The notes beneath the pieces were generated by a model. It searched no databases. It was not told the origin of the DNA and saw only the letters and a list, made by a program, of their open reading frames with translations. DNA of 64,000 nucleotides from Pseudomonas viciae (GTDB lineage Bacteria; Pseudomonadota; Gammaproteobacteria; Pseudomonadales; Pseudomonadaceae): positions 4,252,001 through 4,316,000 of the forward strand of contig NZ_CP035088.1 in the NCBI RefSeq assembly GCF_004786035.1, in the 5' to 3' direction. Both the position numbers and the translations under genes were made by a program. Shown piece by piece: positions 1-8,673 of the stretch (position 1 is the first letter of the stretch; each line of letters starts with the position of its first letter).

Positions 1-81
1 CTTGCTCGCGAAGAGGGCATCACATTCAACATGTGTGCTGACTGCCGCATCGCCTTCGCGAGCAAGCCCGCTCCCACAGGG
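1..81. repeat. REP palindrome, cut by window start
   Basis: Inverted REP arms: the left arm begins at the window edge (cttgctcgcgaag) and the right arm ends in gcgagcaagcccgctcccac near 62-80. This is the same core seen at four other intergenic sites here. Such elements are extragenic palindromes typical of fluorescens-group Pseudomonas; they may stabilise mRNA ends or be mobilised by RAYT transposases. None of these functions can be shown from sequence alone. Confidence 0.85.
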
Positions 82-273
82 TTTATCATATGGCTGACAG
101 GTATCGACATTATGTCGAAGCAAAGCGCCCGCTGGTAGGAGTCATCAATTGTCCACCCAAAACGGACAGTCTTTCGTTTTCCACCTGCTTATTGAATGGT
201 TCGATAACCATTAATCTTCTTCTGAACCCGGTGAACGGTCACAGCCGTCGCCCACTGAACCAGGAGAACTACC

Positions 274-996
274 ATGCTGACCCTTCGCAAAGCTTCGGAC
301 CGCGGCATCGCCCGCCACGGCTGGCTGACCTCGTTCCATACCTTTTCGTTCGCCAACTACCGCAACATCAATGAACAAGGCTTCTCCGACCTGCTGGTCA
401 TCAATGACGACCGGGTCGCCGCCGCCAAGGGCTTCGGCCAGCATCCCCATCGGGACATGGAGATTTTCTCCTATGTGCTTGAAGGTGCGCTGGAGCACAA
501 GGACACCCTGGGTACGGGCTCGGTCATTCGCCCCGGCGACGTGCAGTTGATGAGCGCCGGCAGTGGCGTAGCCCACAGTGAGTTCAACCACAGTGCCGAC
601 GAGTTGGTGCACTTCCTGCAAATCTGGATCGTGCCCAACGTCAGTGGCGCCACACCGCGCTATCAACAGGAACACTTCAGCGCCGAACAAAAACGCGGTC
701 GCCTGCAGTTGATCATCTCCCCGGACGGCGCCAACGGCTCGCTCCAGGTGCGCCAGGACGCCCGAGTCTACGCTGGGCTGTTCAATGGCCAGGAAAGCGC
801 CACCCTGACCCTGGCCCCAGATCGCTATGCCTACGTGCATGTGGCCCGGGGCAGTGTCGAGCTTAACGGTGTGCCGCTACAGGAAGGTGACGGAGTGCGG
901 GTACGCCAGGAACAGGCACTGACACTGAGCAACGGCCAGGATGCCGAGGTGCTGGTGTTTGACCTGCGCCCGCAAGAGCTGCCGCAGATGCCATGA
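274..996 (+). CDS. Pirin family protein (bicupin)
   Basis: A 240-residue cytosolic bicupin of the pirin/YhaK family. The N-terminal cupin carries the family signature: an HPHRDMEIFSYVLEG stretch at about residues 57-71, with His59 and further metal ligands (a His near position 101 and a Glu), followed by a C-terminal cupin. Some pirins have quercetin 2,3-dioxygenase activity and others act as redox-linked cofactors, so substrate and role here are unknown. The ATG at 274 has a good ribosome site (ccaggagaactacc). The 190 bases upstream are AT-rich and probably hold the promoter. The gene is monocistronic and a REP element follows it. Confidence 0.9.
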   Translation: MLTLRKASDRGIARHGWLTSFHTFSFANYRNINEQGFSDLLVINDDRVAAAKGFGQHPHRDMEIFSYVLEGALEHKDTLGTGSVIRPGDVQLMSAGSGVAHSEFNHSADELVHFLQIWIVPNVSGATPRYQQEHFSAEQKRGRLQLIISPDGANGSLQVRQDARVYAGLFNGQESATLTLAPDRYAYVHVARGSVELNGVPLQEGDGVRVRQEQALTLSNGQDAEVLVFDLRPQELPQMP

Positions 997-1024
997 CAGC
1001 AGTGTCTGTGACCTCCAATGAAAC

Positions 1025-1115
1025 TGTGGGAGCGGGCTTGCTCGCGAAAGCGGTGTATCAATCAACAACGATGTTGGATATGCCGGCCCTTTCGCGAGCA
1101 AGCCCGCTCTCACAA
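1025..1115. repeat. Paired REP element
   Basis: Two REP units facing each other: gtgggagcgggcttgctcgcg at the left and the complementary cgcgagcaagcccgctctcac at the right, about 50 bases apart. It lies between the pirin stop and a decayed LysR gene and could act as a shared transcript end for these two converging units. Confidence 0.9.
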
Positions 1116-1119
1116 GGTC

Positions 1120-1545
1120 TCATTCGTTTTCCAACGCAAATACCTCGACAATCTCATCGATCACCGCCCGCACTCGCGCGGTATGGCGCAGGTCCGCGTG
1201 GGTGACCAGCCATACCTCGTACGGCAACGCACGCGTGCGCTCCGGCCACAGTCTCACCAAGCCATCCGCTCCCCCATCAATGCCAGCGGCAATCGAGCGG
1301 CGCACCAACAGGCTCGAACTCAGGCTTGCGACAATAGCCTTCGAATGCGCTGCCAGGCGATGGTACGCCATGGACATCGACATAAGCCTGGGAGGCGAAT
1401 AACCCCACCGGCCAACGCGCAATTCGCCGGGCGATCAGGTCAGGATTGTCCGGCCGGTGGTTGCGCACGGCGATGTCCGCTTCGCGCTTGACCAGGCTGA
1501 GGATCTGCGTGGAGGCGTCCAGTTGCACCCGAAGGGCTGCACAGC
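1120..1545 (-). pseudogene. LysR-family regulator remnant (C-terminal effector domain, frameshifted)
   Basis: Read on the minus strand, two frames together give the end of a LysR substrate-binding domain. From about 1535 down to 1400 one frame reads LRVQLDASTQILSLVKREAD and on to FASQAYVDVHG. From about 1350 down to the stop at 1120 the next frame continues with IVASLSSSLLVRRS, then RLWPERTRALPYEVWLVTH, ending in ALENE. At least one frameshift lies between them, around 1350-1400. The helix-turn-helix half is missing: homology stops where the intact GlxA gene ends at 1557. This is a truncated, dead gene, not a small ORF. Confidence 0.8.
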
Positions 1546-1556
1546 AGCCCGAAACG

Positions 1557-2588
1557 TTACTTGCGCGCAAACGTCGAACGATAACTGCCCGGTGGAACGC
1601 CGAAAAAATCCCGGAAACGCCGCTGAAAGTGCGGCGAGCTGACGAAGCCCGTCGCCACGGCGATTTCGGTCACGGACCGATTGGTCTGCTGGATGAGTTG
1701 GCGCGCGCGTGTCAGACGTAGCTCCAGGTAATACCGCGTTGGGGTCGCCCCGAGAAAACTGCAGAAGCGTCGTTCCAACTGCCGCTTGGAAATCTTCACG
1801 CACGCTGCCAGCTCATCGATGGTCAAGGGTTCCTCTACGTTTTGCCACATCAGCTCCAAAGCCAGCTTGAGACTTTCCGGCAGCGTCGGGTCCGTCTCGA
1901 CGAAGACCGGCGGCAAATCCGAAGCATCATCGCCTGATTCATCACAGCGAAGAATTTCCTCGATGGCACCCACCAGCGCCTGCCCTCCCGTCTTGCTGAT
2001 CAACTGGAGCATCATGCGCAGCGAACTGTTCGCACCGGCGCAACTGACCCGCTCCCGGTCAACGACATAGGCCCGACTGGAAACCTTCACGTGGGGAAAC
2101 ATCTCCGTCATCATCGCCCGGCTTTCCGGATGAACAGCGCATTCGAAACCATCGAGCAGATGGGCATCGGCGACAAAAAACACGCCGTTCCACAGCCCGC
2201 CCAGTATCGCCCCGGACGTCGCATTGGCGCGCAGCTTGCGGCGCAACAATGGATGGCCTTGCAACTTCACACGAAAGCCGCCGGCGACGATCAGCACGTC
2301 CTGGTTTTCCGGCATCTGCGCCAGCTCGATGTCGGTCGAGATGACGATCCCCAGGTCACTCGTCACCTGTGCCCCTGAAACCCCGACCGTCAATACCTCG
2401 TAAAGGGGCATGTCGCTCATCAGGTTGGCGGTCACCAGCGCGTCCACCGCACCGGTGAAGGACATCATCGAGAAGTTGTCCATCAATACAAACGCGACGC
2501 GGATCGGTGCCTGGCTGGCAGGTGCCGATCCGAGTGGTCGATAAGCCATGTTCTTGTTTTTAAGTACGCTTTCGAATGCGCTTGGCAT
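1557..2588 (-). CDS. GlxA-type AraC-family transcriptional regulator
   Basis: A 343-residue regulator. Residues about 30-195 form a DJ-1/PfpI-like amidotransferase domain (RVAFVLMDNFSMMSFTGAVD at the start, LGGLWNGVFFVADAHLLDG in the middle). The C-terminal about 100 residues are an AraC helix-turn-helix pair (ISKRQLERRF, then ATGFVSSPHFQRRFRDFFGV). Known members of this class (GbdR, SouR, CdhR, ArgR) sense betaines, sarcosine, carnitine or arginine in Pseudomonas. The start at 2588 is supported by a GAGG box five bases upstream. It is divergent from the chemoreceptor gene and homologous to the regulator at 17977. The inducer cannot be read from the sequence. Confidence 0.88.
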   Translation of the reverse strand: MPSAFESVLKNKNMAYRPLGSAPASQAPIRVAFVLMDNFSMMSFTGAVDALVTANLMSDMPLYEVLTVGVSGAQVTSDLGIVISTDIELAQMPENQDVLIVAGGFRVKLQGHPLLRRKLRANATSGAILGGLWNGVFFVADAHLLDGFECAVHPESRAMMTEMFPHVKVSSRAYVVDRERVSCAGANSSLRMMLQLISKTGGQALVGAIEEILRCDESGDDASDLPPVFVETDPTLPESLKLALELMWQNVEEPLTIDELAACVKISKRQLERRFCSFLGATPTRYYLELRLTRARQLIQQTNRSVTEIAVATGFVSSPHFQRRFRDFFGVPPGSYRSTFARK

Positions 2589-2876
2589 AGGGCCTCGTTA
2601 ACACATGAAGACGATCAGGGCTTGCCTGACTCTGGTGCCTTGAGAAAAGGCCAGGAAATGCAGAGCCGTCGGCACTATCTTCCAGATTAGCGACGCTGTC
2701 TGCAATCGCCTCGCTGCAGCTTGATCGACGTCCGGTGGCAACCCATCGGCCTAAAGTACATGGGACTTTGGTCGATATGCTGTGGGTAGGCATGGGCGCT
2801 TCCCCTCCAGAATTCGTAACGCTCACCGCTAATGTTTCCGCCGTTCCAACACCTAAAATATTCCGCGGGAGAAGTC

Positions 2877-4820
2877 ATGAATATCAAACAGAAGCTGACA
2901 TGGGCGTTCGCGGCCATTGCCTGCCTCCCGGTTGTCCTGGTGGCAGTGCTCGTCGTGTTGAACTTGCGCGACGCCGCAAAAGCCAACTTCCTGGACAGCA
3001 GTGGCCGTGAAATCCGCCAGATCGACAATGGCATGAAACAGTTTTTCGACGGTATCAGCCAGAACGTCGAATTCTTCGCCAAGGATCCCCGGATCGTCGC
3101 GGCCAAGGATCTCAAAAACTATTCCGGTGCCGACGCCGCACAAATCCCTCTTCCTGAGAACAACAAACAGCTTTTGGAGATCTTCGACAGATTTGCCAAG
3201 AGCCATCCGACCACCGCCTATCTTTCCGTAGGCCTGGCCGACGGCGGCTATGCCAGCTGGCCTGACGATCCTAAAATCTCCAACTACGACCCTCGGGTAC
3301 GTCCATGGTACAAGGCAGCCATCGCCGCACCGGGCACCACCGTCCGCACAGACGCCTATTACTGGGCGCCGGATGATGTGTCACTGATCGGCATCGTGCA
3401 TACGGTCTCAGACGCCGCCGGCAAGCTGGTGGGGGTCGTTGGCCTCGACGTCTCGCTCAAGCAACTGACCGAGCTGGTCAAGAACATCAAGCTGGGCGAC
3501 AGCGGTTACCTGATGCTGGTGGAAGCCAACGGCAACGTTCTGGTGGACGCCGCCGATGCCAAACACAACTTCAAGCCGCTGGCCGACCTTGGCGCCAACT
3601 ATGCCGAACTGGCCAAGAGCAGCGATGGCGTGACCCAGATCGAGATTGACGGCGTGCCCTATATGGCCAACGTGGTCAGTTCCAAAGGCTTGGGCTGGCG
3701 CTTCATTGGCCTGATCAAGCGCGATGAAGTGATGGCCGAGGCTTCGAGCCTGACCTGGTTGATCGCCATCATCGCCGCTGCGCTGGCCGTGGTCTTCGCC
3801 ATCGTCGGTGCCAGTTTCGCCAGTGTCATCGTGCGGCCGATCCGCGGCGTCGCCAATGGCCTGCAGGAAATCGCCGAAGGTGAAGGTGACCTCACCCGTA
3901 AGCTTACCGTGCAAGGCAAGGACGAAACCGCCACCCTGGCCAGCTGGTTCAACCAGTTCCTGGGCATGATCGCGCAGCTGGTACAGCGCATCGGCAGTGC
4001 CTCTTCCGACCTGCAAAGCGCCGCCGCCGACACCCGCGAAGTGGCGCAAAACATGAACGAAGCCGCCGGGCGCCAGCGTCAGGCCGTGGAGCTGGTGAGC
4101 ACCGCGTTCAACGAGATGGTCGCCACCGCCAACGAAGTGGCCCGCTCGTGCAGCCAGGCCGCCTCCAGCGCGGACGAGGGTTACCGCGACGTACACGATG
4201 GCCAGCATCACATCGGCGAAGCCACCGGCAGCGTGCTGAAGTTGAGCGACGACCTGCAAAAGTCGACCCAGACCATGCAGGCGTTGGAGCAGGACAGCAA
4301 GAACATCAACACCATCCTCGACACCATTCGCTCGATCGCCGAACAGACCAACCTGCTGGCCCTCAACGCCGCCATCGAGGCCGCGCGCGCCGGTGATCAG
4401 GGTCGCGGCTTTGCCGTGGTGGCCGACGAAGTCCGCGCCCTGGCCCGGCGCACCGCCGACTCCACCGGCGAGATCGACAGCCTGCTGGGCAACCTCGCGC
4501 GGCGTACCCAGGAAGTCACCCTGCAGATGCAAGGCAGCCTGCAGGTGTCGCAAACCAGCGTGGAACGCATCCAACAGGCCCGCGACAGTTTCGACAAAAT
4601 CCGCATCTCGGTGGACTCGATCCGCGACCAGAACACCCAGATCGCCACGGCCGCAGAGGAACAGCATCAGGTGGCCGAAGACATCAACCGACACATCGCG
4701 CAGATCCATACCGACGCACAATTGGTCGAGGAATTTGCTCACTCGGCGCAGACCGGCTCGGGGCGCTTGACCGATATTTCCGGGCAGCTCAAGGGGTTGG
4801 TGGGGCGGTTCAAGTTCTAG
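2877..4820 (+). CDS. Methyl-accepting chemotaxis protein with dCACHE sensor
   Basis: A 647-residue inner-membrane chemoreceptor. TM1 spans about residues 10-30. A periplasmic double-CACHE domain (about 35-285) contains the amine/amino-acid signature: Tyr137, Arg142, Trp144, Tyr145 ([11 protein letters not shown]) and Asp191. TM2 lies at about 291-315, followed by HAMP and a cytoplasmic coiled coil with the conserved hairpin tip ([18 protein letters not shown]). The ATG at 2877 follows a gggagaag ribosome site; an in-frame start at 2832 lacks one. The ligand is likely an amino acid or amine. Its position beside a betaine-type gene island makes a quaternary amine worth testing, but this is inference. 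Confidence 0.92.
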   Translation: MNIKQKLTWAFAAIACLPVVLVAVLVVLNLRDAAKANFLDSSGREIRQIDNGMKQFFDGISQNVEFFAKDPRIVAAKDLKNYSGADAAQIPLPENNKQLLEIFDRFAKSHPTTAYLSVGLADGGYASWPDDPKISNYDPRVRPWYKAAIAAPGTTVRTDAYYWAPDDVSLIGIVHTVSDAAGKLVGVVGLDVSLKQLTELVKNIKLGDSGYLMLVEANGNVLVDAADAKHNFKPLADLGANYAELAKSSDGVTQIEIDGVPYMANVVSSKGLGWRFIGLIKRDEVMAEASSLTWLIAIIAAALAVVFAIVGASFASVIVRPIRGVANGLQEIAEGEGDLTRKLTVQGKDETATLASWFNQFLGMIAQLVQRIGSASSDLQSAAADTREVAQNMNEAAGRQRQAVELVSTAFNEMVATANEVARSCSQAASSADEGYRDVHDGQHHIGEATGSVLKLSDDLQKSTQTMQALEQDSKNINTILDTIRSIAEQTNLLALNAAIEAARAGDQGRGFAVVADEVRALARRTADSTGEIDSLLGNLARRTQEVTLQMQGSLQVSQTSVERIQQARDSFDKIRISVDSIRDQNTQIATAAEEQHQVAEDINRHIAQIHTDAQLVEEFAHSAQTGSGRLTDISGQLKGLVGRFKF

Positions 4821-4833
4821 CTTGTTTGGGATG

Positions 4834-4853
4834 GCGAGCCAGGGACGGCTCGC
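4834..4853 (+). terminator. Hairpin after chemoreceptor gene
   Basis: A perfect 7-base stem (gcgagcc/ggctcgc) with a 6-base loop begins 14 bases after the stop codon. No T-run follows, so termination is possible but not certain. Confidence 0.4.
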
Positions 4854-4856
4854 AGC

Positions 4857-5507
4857 TCAGGACGATACAAACGAAAAGCCGCAACGGACAGCACTGCGTT
4901 CATACTCCACAAGACATTCATAGTCAGCCTCACTGGCCGGCAGCACTTCCCTGATCGCCAGGTCACGAGAGACCTCAGGAAGTTGGCTCAAGGCTTCATT
5001 CATTGCGTTCCTGATTGAATCTGCGTCCGCGGCTGTTCGGCGAATTGAAGTGATGTATGGCAGGCAGGGACTGCGCACACTTCGCGCCAGGATCCTCAGG
5101 CCTTCGATCTCGTCACTGTTATCTCTCGCAAGATAGTCGTAGGTGACGCTGTCGATAGAAGCCAAATCATCGTCGTTTCCTTCAACCTGCGAATACTCTC
5201 CCTGTGCGAGCCGGTGAAGGTTAGTTTCGAGAAAAAACCGCAGCCGCTGATCCCGGCAAGCGCGTGGCGCAATAAGTTCATTCCAGAGTTGGAATCCGGG
5301 GCGTTGATCAGTCCATGGCTGCCCTGGAAACCCGCCAGGTCAGCCACGGCCGAATCAGCTCTACAGAGCAGCAAACTGCAATGGTCACCGCCTGAGCTAT
5401 GGGCAAGTTCGTAGCTTGGACGCCCGATCAGCCTAACCCTTCCCCGCAGCGATGTGACTAATGGATAGCCGCAGGTCTGGGACAGCGAATAAACTCGAAC
5501 AGGATGT
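4857..5507 (-). pseudogene. PhnD-like phosphate/phosphonate ABC substrate-binding protein remnant
   Basis: On the minus strand, the sequence from about 5500 down reads VYSLSQTCGYPLVTSLRGRV, then PSYELAHSSGGDHCSLLLCR, then NAPDSNSGMNLLRHALAGIS and FTGSHRESIRRL. Near 5190 the frame shifts by one base and continues as EGNDDDLASIDSVTYDYLA and on to the stop at 4857. These are the middle and C-terminal motifs of PhnD-type binding proteins (SQTCGYP, NSPDSxSG, TGSHRxS, AAIDCVT). The signal peptide and N-terminal lobe are missing: homology ends at the stop codon of the EamA gene (5508). The N-terminal loss plus frameshift make it a clear relic. No transporter partners are nearby. Confidence 0.82.
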
Positions 5508-6395
5508 CTACCCTTTCACCTTGATCGCATACAGCCCACCGGCAATCACCATGCACGCCCCTGCGACTGTCCATGTGTCAGGAAGCTCGCCAAATGCGAA
5601 CAAGCCTATCAACGTGGCAAACACCAGAAGCGTGTAGTTGAAGGGCTGGAGCGTGGCCGCCGTCGCGTATCTAAGCGCTTGGATAAGTAAAAGCTGGGCC
5701 ACTACGCCTGTTATCGAAAGGACCCCGATCAGTACCCATTGCTTCGGGCTTGGAGAAACCCAGCCCGGAAGACCCAGCAAGGTGATGGCTATCGCACCGA
5801 AGAACCCCATGTAGAGCATGTTCGTAGCAAACGAATCATCTTGGCTGATTCGTCGGGTCAGCACGCTGAAAACAGCGAACCCCAGGGCCGACAGCAGTGG
5901 GATAAGCGCTGCCAGTTCAAAAACACCGGTGCCTGGTCGAAGGATCACCACCGTGCCCGTGAAACCGATAGCGGCGGCAATCCATCGGCGAATGCCAACG
6001 TACTCCCCCAAAAATGCACCTGCCAAAGCCAGGGTCATCAGGGGAAACACGGCGTACAGGGCATGCATTTCAGCCAGCCCCAGGTAGCGCAGCCCTAATC
6101 CAAACAAAGCGATTTCACCGACTCCGATCAACGCACGAATGATCTGGAGAAAAGGGTGCTGGCTTCGACATGCGGTTCGCAAGCTTCCTTGATAAACGCT
6201 GTAACCGACGGCAAAGGCCAGGAATACCCAATAGCGCACCATGACGAGTTGCGCGATGGGTAGATCCTTGACAAGCACCTTGGTGATGCCGTCCTGGCTT
6301 GCAAAGATCAACATCGACAGCAGACACAAGATGATTCCAAGTTGAGGCCTGGGAACATCGTAATGACGCACGGCATTTTCCAGCTGACTGCTCAT
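5508..6395 (-). CDS. EamA/DMT-family permease
   Basis: A 295-residue inner-membrane protein with about ten hydrophobic segments in two repeated halves, the drug/metabolite transporter (EamA, RhaT-like) fold. I chose the ATG at 6395 because AGGGGA lies seven bases upstream; a GTG at 6419 has no comparable site. It is the last gene of a minus-strand operon after an aldehyde dehydrogenase, a DapA-family enzyme and an FAD oxidase, with only 36 bases separating it from the oxidase. It probably moves the operon's substrate or a product. EamA proteins may import or export amino acids and metabolites, so direction and substrate are open. Confidence 0.85.
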   Translation of the reverse strand: MSSQLENAVRHYDVPRPQLGIILCLLSMLIFASQDGITKVLVKDLPIAQLVMVRYWVFLAFAVGYSVYQGSLRTACRSQHPFLQIIRALIGVGEIALFGLGLRYLGLAEMHALYAVFPLMTLALAGAFLGEYVGIRRWIAAAIGFTGTVVILRPGTGVFELAALIPLLSALGFAVFSVLTRRISQDDSFATNMLYMGFFGAIAITLLGLPGWVSPSPKQWVLIGVLSITGVVAQLLLIQALRYATAATLQPFNYTLLVFATLIGLFAFGELPDTWTVAGACMVIAGGLYAIKVKG

Positions 6396-6431
6396 ACATT
6401 CCCCTAGGCGGTTCTGCACTTCACGATGACA

Positions 6432-7757
6432 TCATTCACGGCCGGCACGCCATTCACGCAAACGTAAGTCGGCTTTGGCGCCAATGCTCAGAAATGGCTG
6501 GGGCGGAAGGTTTTTGGGCGAGTCATAATTGGAAAAAATTTCAACCAACTGCGATTTCAGCCCCACGGCTGCCTCAGCCGCTGCAATCCCGGCAGCCGTA
6601 GATTTCGAAGCTCCCAGGCCATTGCACGCACAAGCGACGAACAATCCAGGCTCGATCTCGCCAAAAATCGGCACACTGTTCCAGGTCAGCGCCATCGGAC
6701 CGCCCCATCGATATTGCATCTTCACGCCTGCCAGGCCGGGGAAGCGATCAACGAACTTGCCATCATGTACGCGTCCCGCGCTACGGACATGGCCCTCATT
6801 GATTTCCAGCCCGGCGTGATAGGAGTAACGCGAACGAATCAGGATGCGATCACCCTCAGCGCCACTGACCCGACGCACGGTCGTGCCCATGGGCAGCGCC
6901 GGCGTGGCCGCCCAATCTCGCTTCCCGCTCAAGCGTCGTGGGTCAAAAGGCTCCGACATCGACGCATAGGTAAAGACATGCAGCAGTTGCCCGGGAAACA
7001 GGCCAAAACTCTGTGCATGGCCGTTGTTGGCCAAAATGATGCGTTTGGCCGTAACGGTGCCCTTGGACGTTTTAAGTGACCAGCCTCCCGGCTGCTTGTC
7101 GAAGGACCGGACCGCAGAGTTTTCATACAGCGTTATCGGATTGCGCAGACTGTCTGCAACCGCTCGTATGTAGGCCGCTGGCTGCACCATCACCGTACCA
7201 GGCAGGTAGAGCCCGGACGTATAGAGCTGGCTGCCAGTCACCGCATGAATGCCTTTGGCATCCAGGACTTCATGGGCCTCATTGAGCCCTTGCAGTTGTC
7301 GGGCATACGCCTTGATGTGGGCATCACCCTTCTGGCTGATTGCCACGCTGTAACGACCGCACGGGTCAATGATATCGCGCCCCCAGCCGTGCTCCTGCGC
7401 CATGTCCGTGGCCAAGCCGATCGCCGTGCGGTAAAGCGTGATGTCCCGTCGAGCCCGGTCGGTTGATGAGCCCCCGAAATCTTCCGAGCTGACCTCATGG
7501 GGCAAATCAATAATGAAGCCTGAGTTGCGCCCGGTGGCGCCCTCTGCGACAACACCAGCTTCCAGTATCGCAACCCGCAGTGTCGAATCGAGCTGGGACA
7601 ACCGACGCGCGGCCGAGAGGCCGGCAAAGCCGGCACCGATGATCGCAACGTCAGCGGTCACTGCGCCCTCCAGCGGGAGGGTCGGTACGCGCGTAGGAAG
7701 CATGGCCACCCAGGCGGAAAGACTGCTGTTTTTTGGAAATTTATCGGCCACGTACAT
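6432..7757 (-). CDS. FAD-dependent amine/amino-acid oxidoreductase (DAO family)
   Basis: A 441-residue flavoprotein of the D-amino-acid oxidase/PuuB superfamily. The Rossmann FAD motif is at residues 37-47 (VAIIGAGFAGL). A GRNSGFIIDLPHE segment follows at about 77-89 and a C-terminal flavin-binding stretch (CACNGLGASKST) near 380. Related enzymes oxidise secondary amines, gamma-glutamylputrescine, sarcosine or D-imino acids to the imine. Operon order is ALDH, DapA-like, this gene, then permease, with 18 bases between it and the DapA-like gene. This matches the logic of an oxidase, deaminase and semialdehyde dehydrogenase pathway such as hydroxyproline degradation. A diverged paralogue is at 20104. 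The substrate is inferred only. Confidence 0.85.
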   Translation of the reverse strand: MYVADKFPKNSSLSAWVAMLPTRVPTLPLEGAVTADVAIIGAGFAGLSAARRLSQLDSTLRVAILEAGVVAEGATGRNSGFIIDLPHEVSSEDFGGSSTDRARRDITLYRTAIGLATDMAQEHGWGRDIIDPCGRYSVAISQKGDAHIKAYARQLQGLNEAHEVLDAKGIHAVTGSQLYTSGLYLPGTVMVQPAAYIRAVADSLRNPITLYENSAVRSFDKQPGGWSLKTSKGTVTAKRIILANNGHAQSFGLFPGQLLHVFTYASMSEPFDPRRLSGKRDWAATPALPMGTTVRRVSGAEGDRILIRSRYSYHAGLEINEGHVRSAGRVHDGKFVDRFPGLAGVKMQYRWGGPMALTWNSVPIFGEIEPGLFVACACNGLGASKSTAAGIAAAEAAVGLKSQLVEIFSNYDSPKNLPPQPFLSIGAKADLRLREWRAGRE

Positions 7758-7775
7758 GACTTGCTCCCAAGATCG

Positions 7776-8669
7776 TCAGGCGAGTTCGGACTCGAGAGCG
7801 ATCAAAGGCTCAAGGGCTGTCTTTAGCACGGCGATCTTCTCAGCAGGCAGACGCGCCAACGGTCGGCGAGGATTGCCCGCGCCATAACCGGTGATCTCGG
7901 CACCGGCATAGACCGATTGCACGTAATCACCCTGCCAAATCAACGACATCACCGGCTCGATCGACCGCCAGATCTCCCGGGCACGCGCCCAGTCCTGCTC
8001 CATGGCCGCCTTCACTACCGCAACGCAAGATCGCGGCGCCATGTTCGCCCCGCCCCAGATCAGCCCCGCCGCACCGGCAAAGAGCGCGTATGGCACCAGT
8101 GGGTCGGCGCCGTTCATTGTCGCCAGCCCCGTACGGATCAGCGATGCCTGAGCCGCCAAATCGCCGCTGCTGTCTTTGACCGATACGAAGTTCGGAATTT
8201 CGCTGAGTTGGCGAAACAGATCCGGGCTCACTTCGACGCCCACCGCCTGAGGCACGTTGTAGCCGATGACGGGCAGCCCCGCTTCAGACACGGTGGAATA
8301 GAAGTCGACGATGCCCTGATCATCAGTGGGCCCCTCGAAAAACGGCGGAAGCACCATGACGCCATCCGCACCGCACTCGGCGGCATGCCGGGTGCGCTCC
8401 ACCACCTCGTCAGCCAGCAAGGCAGAAGTTTGAACGATGATGCGGGCACGCCCGTCAATGACGTTGGCGCCAAAGGCAACCAACTGCCTGGACTCTTCTT
8501 TGCTCAGGTAAACATGCATGCCCGTCCCGGAACTCAGGACAAAGCCATGTACGCCGGCAGCGAGATAGCGTTCGAGCAGGCTCTCAAAGCGTGGATAGTC
8601 GATCTTGCCCTGGGCATCAAAAGGCGTGGTGACCGCAAGATTGAGACCGGAAAAAGCGAATGCAGTCAT
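7776..8669 (-). CDS. DapA/dihydrodipicolinate synthase-family aldolase or deaminase
   Basis: A 297-residue TIM-barrel class I aldolase-family protein. The Schiff-base lysine is Lys165 (FVSVKDSSGD) and the catalytic tyrosine is Tyr137 (VIGYNVP). The usual GTTGE loop reads SGTGMH at 47-52, so one threonine and the Glu of true DapA are replaced. This argues against lysine biosynthesis and for a catabolic pyruvate-dependent lyase or a pyrroline-carboxylate deaminase-type activity. The ATG at 8669 lies just past the upstream ALDH stop (8674) and uses GAAGAAGAG inside that gene's end as ribosome site, so translation is probably coupled. An in-frame start at 8696 is less likely. Confidence 0.85.
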   Translation of the reverse strand: MTAFAFSGLNLAVTTPFDAQGKIDYPRFESLLERYLAAGVHGFVLSSGTGMHVYLSKEESRQLVAFGANVIDGRARIIVQTSALLADEVVERTRHAAECGADGVMVLPPFFEGPTDDQGIVDFYSTVSEAGLPVIGYNVPQAVGVEVSPDLFRQLSEIPNFVSVKDSSGDLAAQASLIRTGLATMNGADPLVPYALFAGAAGLIWGGANMAPRSCVAVVKAAMEQDWARAREIWRSIEPVMSLIWQGDYVQSVYAGAEITGYGAGNPRRPLARLPAEKIAVLKTALEPLIALESELA

Positions 8670-8673
8670 GGGA

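Noticed and set aside
4857..5165. A 102-residue small gene
   Set aside because: It is the C-terminal end of the frameshifted PhnD-like relic, continuous with homology in the next frame upstream.
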